Assembly (NCBI GenBank): GCA_022841825.1
Contig: JALHQT010000002.1
Span: forward strand, 62,001-126,000
DNA: 64,000 bases
Direction: 5' to 3'
From: Anaerolineae bacterium
GTDB taxonomy: Bacteria; Chloroflexota; Anaerolineae; Aggregatilineales; Phototrophicaceae
The notes below the pieces were generated by a model. That model had not been told where the DNA came from and did not search any database. It worked only from the letters and a program-made list of their open reading frames with translations. Positions 63,357-64,000 of this stretch are shown piece after piece. How positions within the stretch are numbered: the stretch's first letter is position 1; the number at the start of each line of letters is the position of its first letter. The position numbers and the translations under genes were made by a program.

Positions 63357-64000
63357 GGGGTTATTTCCAGTTGTGCAGACTGCCAGGTAAGGGTGGCGGC
63401 GATGCCTTGCGCGAACGGCGTCCAGGCTCGGAAACCCGTTTCCGCGCGCAGGCGGCGGCTGCTCAGGGTATGGCGACGCTGGTCGCCGGATGGCGCGCCG
63501 TGTGCCTCGACCACGCGCGCATTCGGCAGCGCTGCGGAGACCGCATCGGCGATCTCGCCCGCTGTCAGAACTTCCTCGCTGGCGACATTGTAGACGGCAT
63601 GATGCAGGATGGGCGCATCCAGCAGGGCGCGCACCGCCGCGCCAACATCCGGCGCAAAGGTCCAGCTCTGCGTGCGCATGGCGGTATCAAGCGTGAACCG
63701 CCCGTCGGTCAGCGCGTCGTGCAGCATTTGCCCAACGCGGCTGATGCGGGGGCGGCTGGGGCGCGGCAGTTCGCCGGGACCATAGATGCTGCCCAGTCGG
63801 ATCGCCGCGATGTCGCGGTCATACTGATGGCGCAGCGCACGCGCGGTGTGTTCCAGTGCAGCTTTGGCGACGGCGTACAGTCCCTGCGGCTGCGTGGGGG
63901 TGTCCTCATCCAGCAGTCCAGGCGGCGTATCGCTGTAGACCGCATCCGACGAGATGAGCAGGACTCGCGCGACGTTCGCCGCATGAGCGCGCTCGACGAG
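63353..64000 (-). CDS. NAD-dependent epimerase/dehydratase, cut at the window edge
   Basis: The 3-prime portion (about 215 residues visible). Read from the edge it begins LVERAHAANVARVLLISSD, then AVYSD, and has the catalytic YAVAK (Tyr-x3-Lys) and LGSIYGPGE, followed by the C-terminal substrate-binding part (TSWTF-like, AVYNVASEEVLTAGEIAD). This is an SDR of the UDP-glucose 4-epimerase or dTDP-sugar dehydratase kind. The N-terminal cofactor motif lies outside the window. Confidence 0.85.
   Translation of the reverse strand, partial: LVERAHAANVARVLLISSDAVYSDTPPGLLDEDTPTQPQGLYAVAKAALEHTARALRHQYDRDIAAIRLGSIYGPGELPRPSRPRISRVGQMLHDALTDGRFTLDTAMRTQSWTFAPDVGAAVRALLDAPILHHAVYNVASEEVLTAGEIADAVSAALPNARVVEAHGAPSGDQRRHTLSSRRLRAETGFRAWTPFAQGIAATLTWQSAQLEITP

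Overview
The window is a GC-rich bacterial chromosome segment with tightly packed genes and no tRNA, rRNA, prophage, complete insertion sequence or CRISPR array that I could see. Gene content and style suggest a member of the Chloroflexota, probably near Anaerolineae. The pointers are a SpoVS-domain gene beside dnaA without other sporulation genes, DUF4173 and Uma2 proteins, secreted LysM/SdrD-type proteins with Ala/Thr/Glu/Pro linkers, RecQ fused to a phosphoribosyltransferase-like domain, and abundant short palindromes carrying GTAGGGAC or CTAC edges between genes. This placement is inference from content, not from a marker-gene tree.

Layout. 1-16 kb: a cupin protein, a MarR regulator with a DrrA/DrrB-like ABC exporter, a flavin disulfide oxidoreductase, RibF, an ABC-F ATPase, a DUF4173 membrane protein and several small or secreted unknown proteins. 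16-24 kb: a short-chain dehydrogenase, dnaA, a candidate replication origin, spoVS, a PHP phosphoesterase, a VapBC-like pair joined to a flavin amine oxidase, and the DNA polymerase III delta-prime gene. 24-36 kb: Uma2, alanine racemase, a PH-domain membrane protein, a glycosyltransferase, two tandem paralogous lipoproteins, RmlC-like epimerase, and three secreted surface proteins. 36-49 kb: an orphan radical SAM protein with a helix-hairpin-helix end, then a leftward C-P lyase (phosphonate) operon phnC-E-D-G-H-(EEP)-I-J-K-(unknown)-L-M-acetyltransferase. 49-52 kb: MoaD-like protein, BNR-repeat protein and RecQ. 52-64 kb: a leftward catabolic/transport cluster of short-chain dehydrogenases, creatininase-like protein, aminotransferase, two Gfo/Idh/MocA oxidoreductases, a TIM-barrel-like protein, a dipeptide-type ABC transporter without ATPase genes, and a nucleotide-sugar epimerase cut by the window edge.

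The phosphonate operon holds the most unusual signal. PhnJ, the radical SAM C-P lyase subunit, is full length and aligns well with the family, including the glycine-radical region. Three of the four cysteines that normally bind the iron-sulfur cluster and act in catalysis are replaced (Thr, Leu, Ala). The other operon genes are intact, phnI carries an in-frame insertion made of dispersed palindromic repeats, and a membrane-anchored EEP-family phosphodiesterase and a lower-GC unknown membrane protein sit inside the operon. A second notable pairing is a DnaA whose domain IV signature has Lys where Asp is nearly universal, next to an AT-rich gap with variant DnaA-box-like and inverted-repeat sequences.

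At least two repeat systems run through the window: (A) perfect short palindromes with GTAGGGAC/GTCC edges, often in inverted pairs; and (B) long inverted repeats whose arms are tandem heptamers (GTGCGNN; a sister version built on AGTGACG). Family A copies sit inside the loop of larger inverted repeats at two places.
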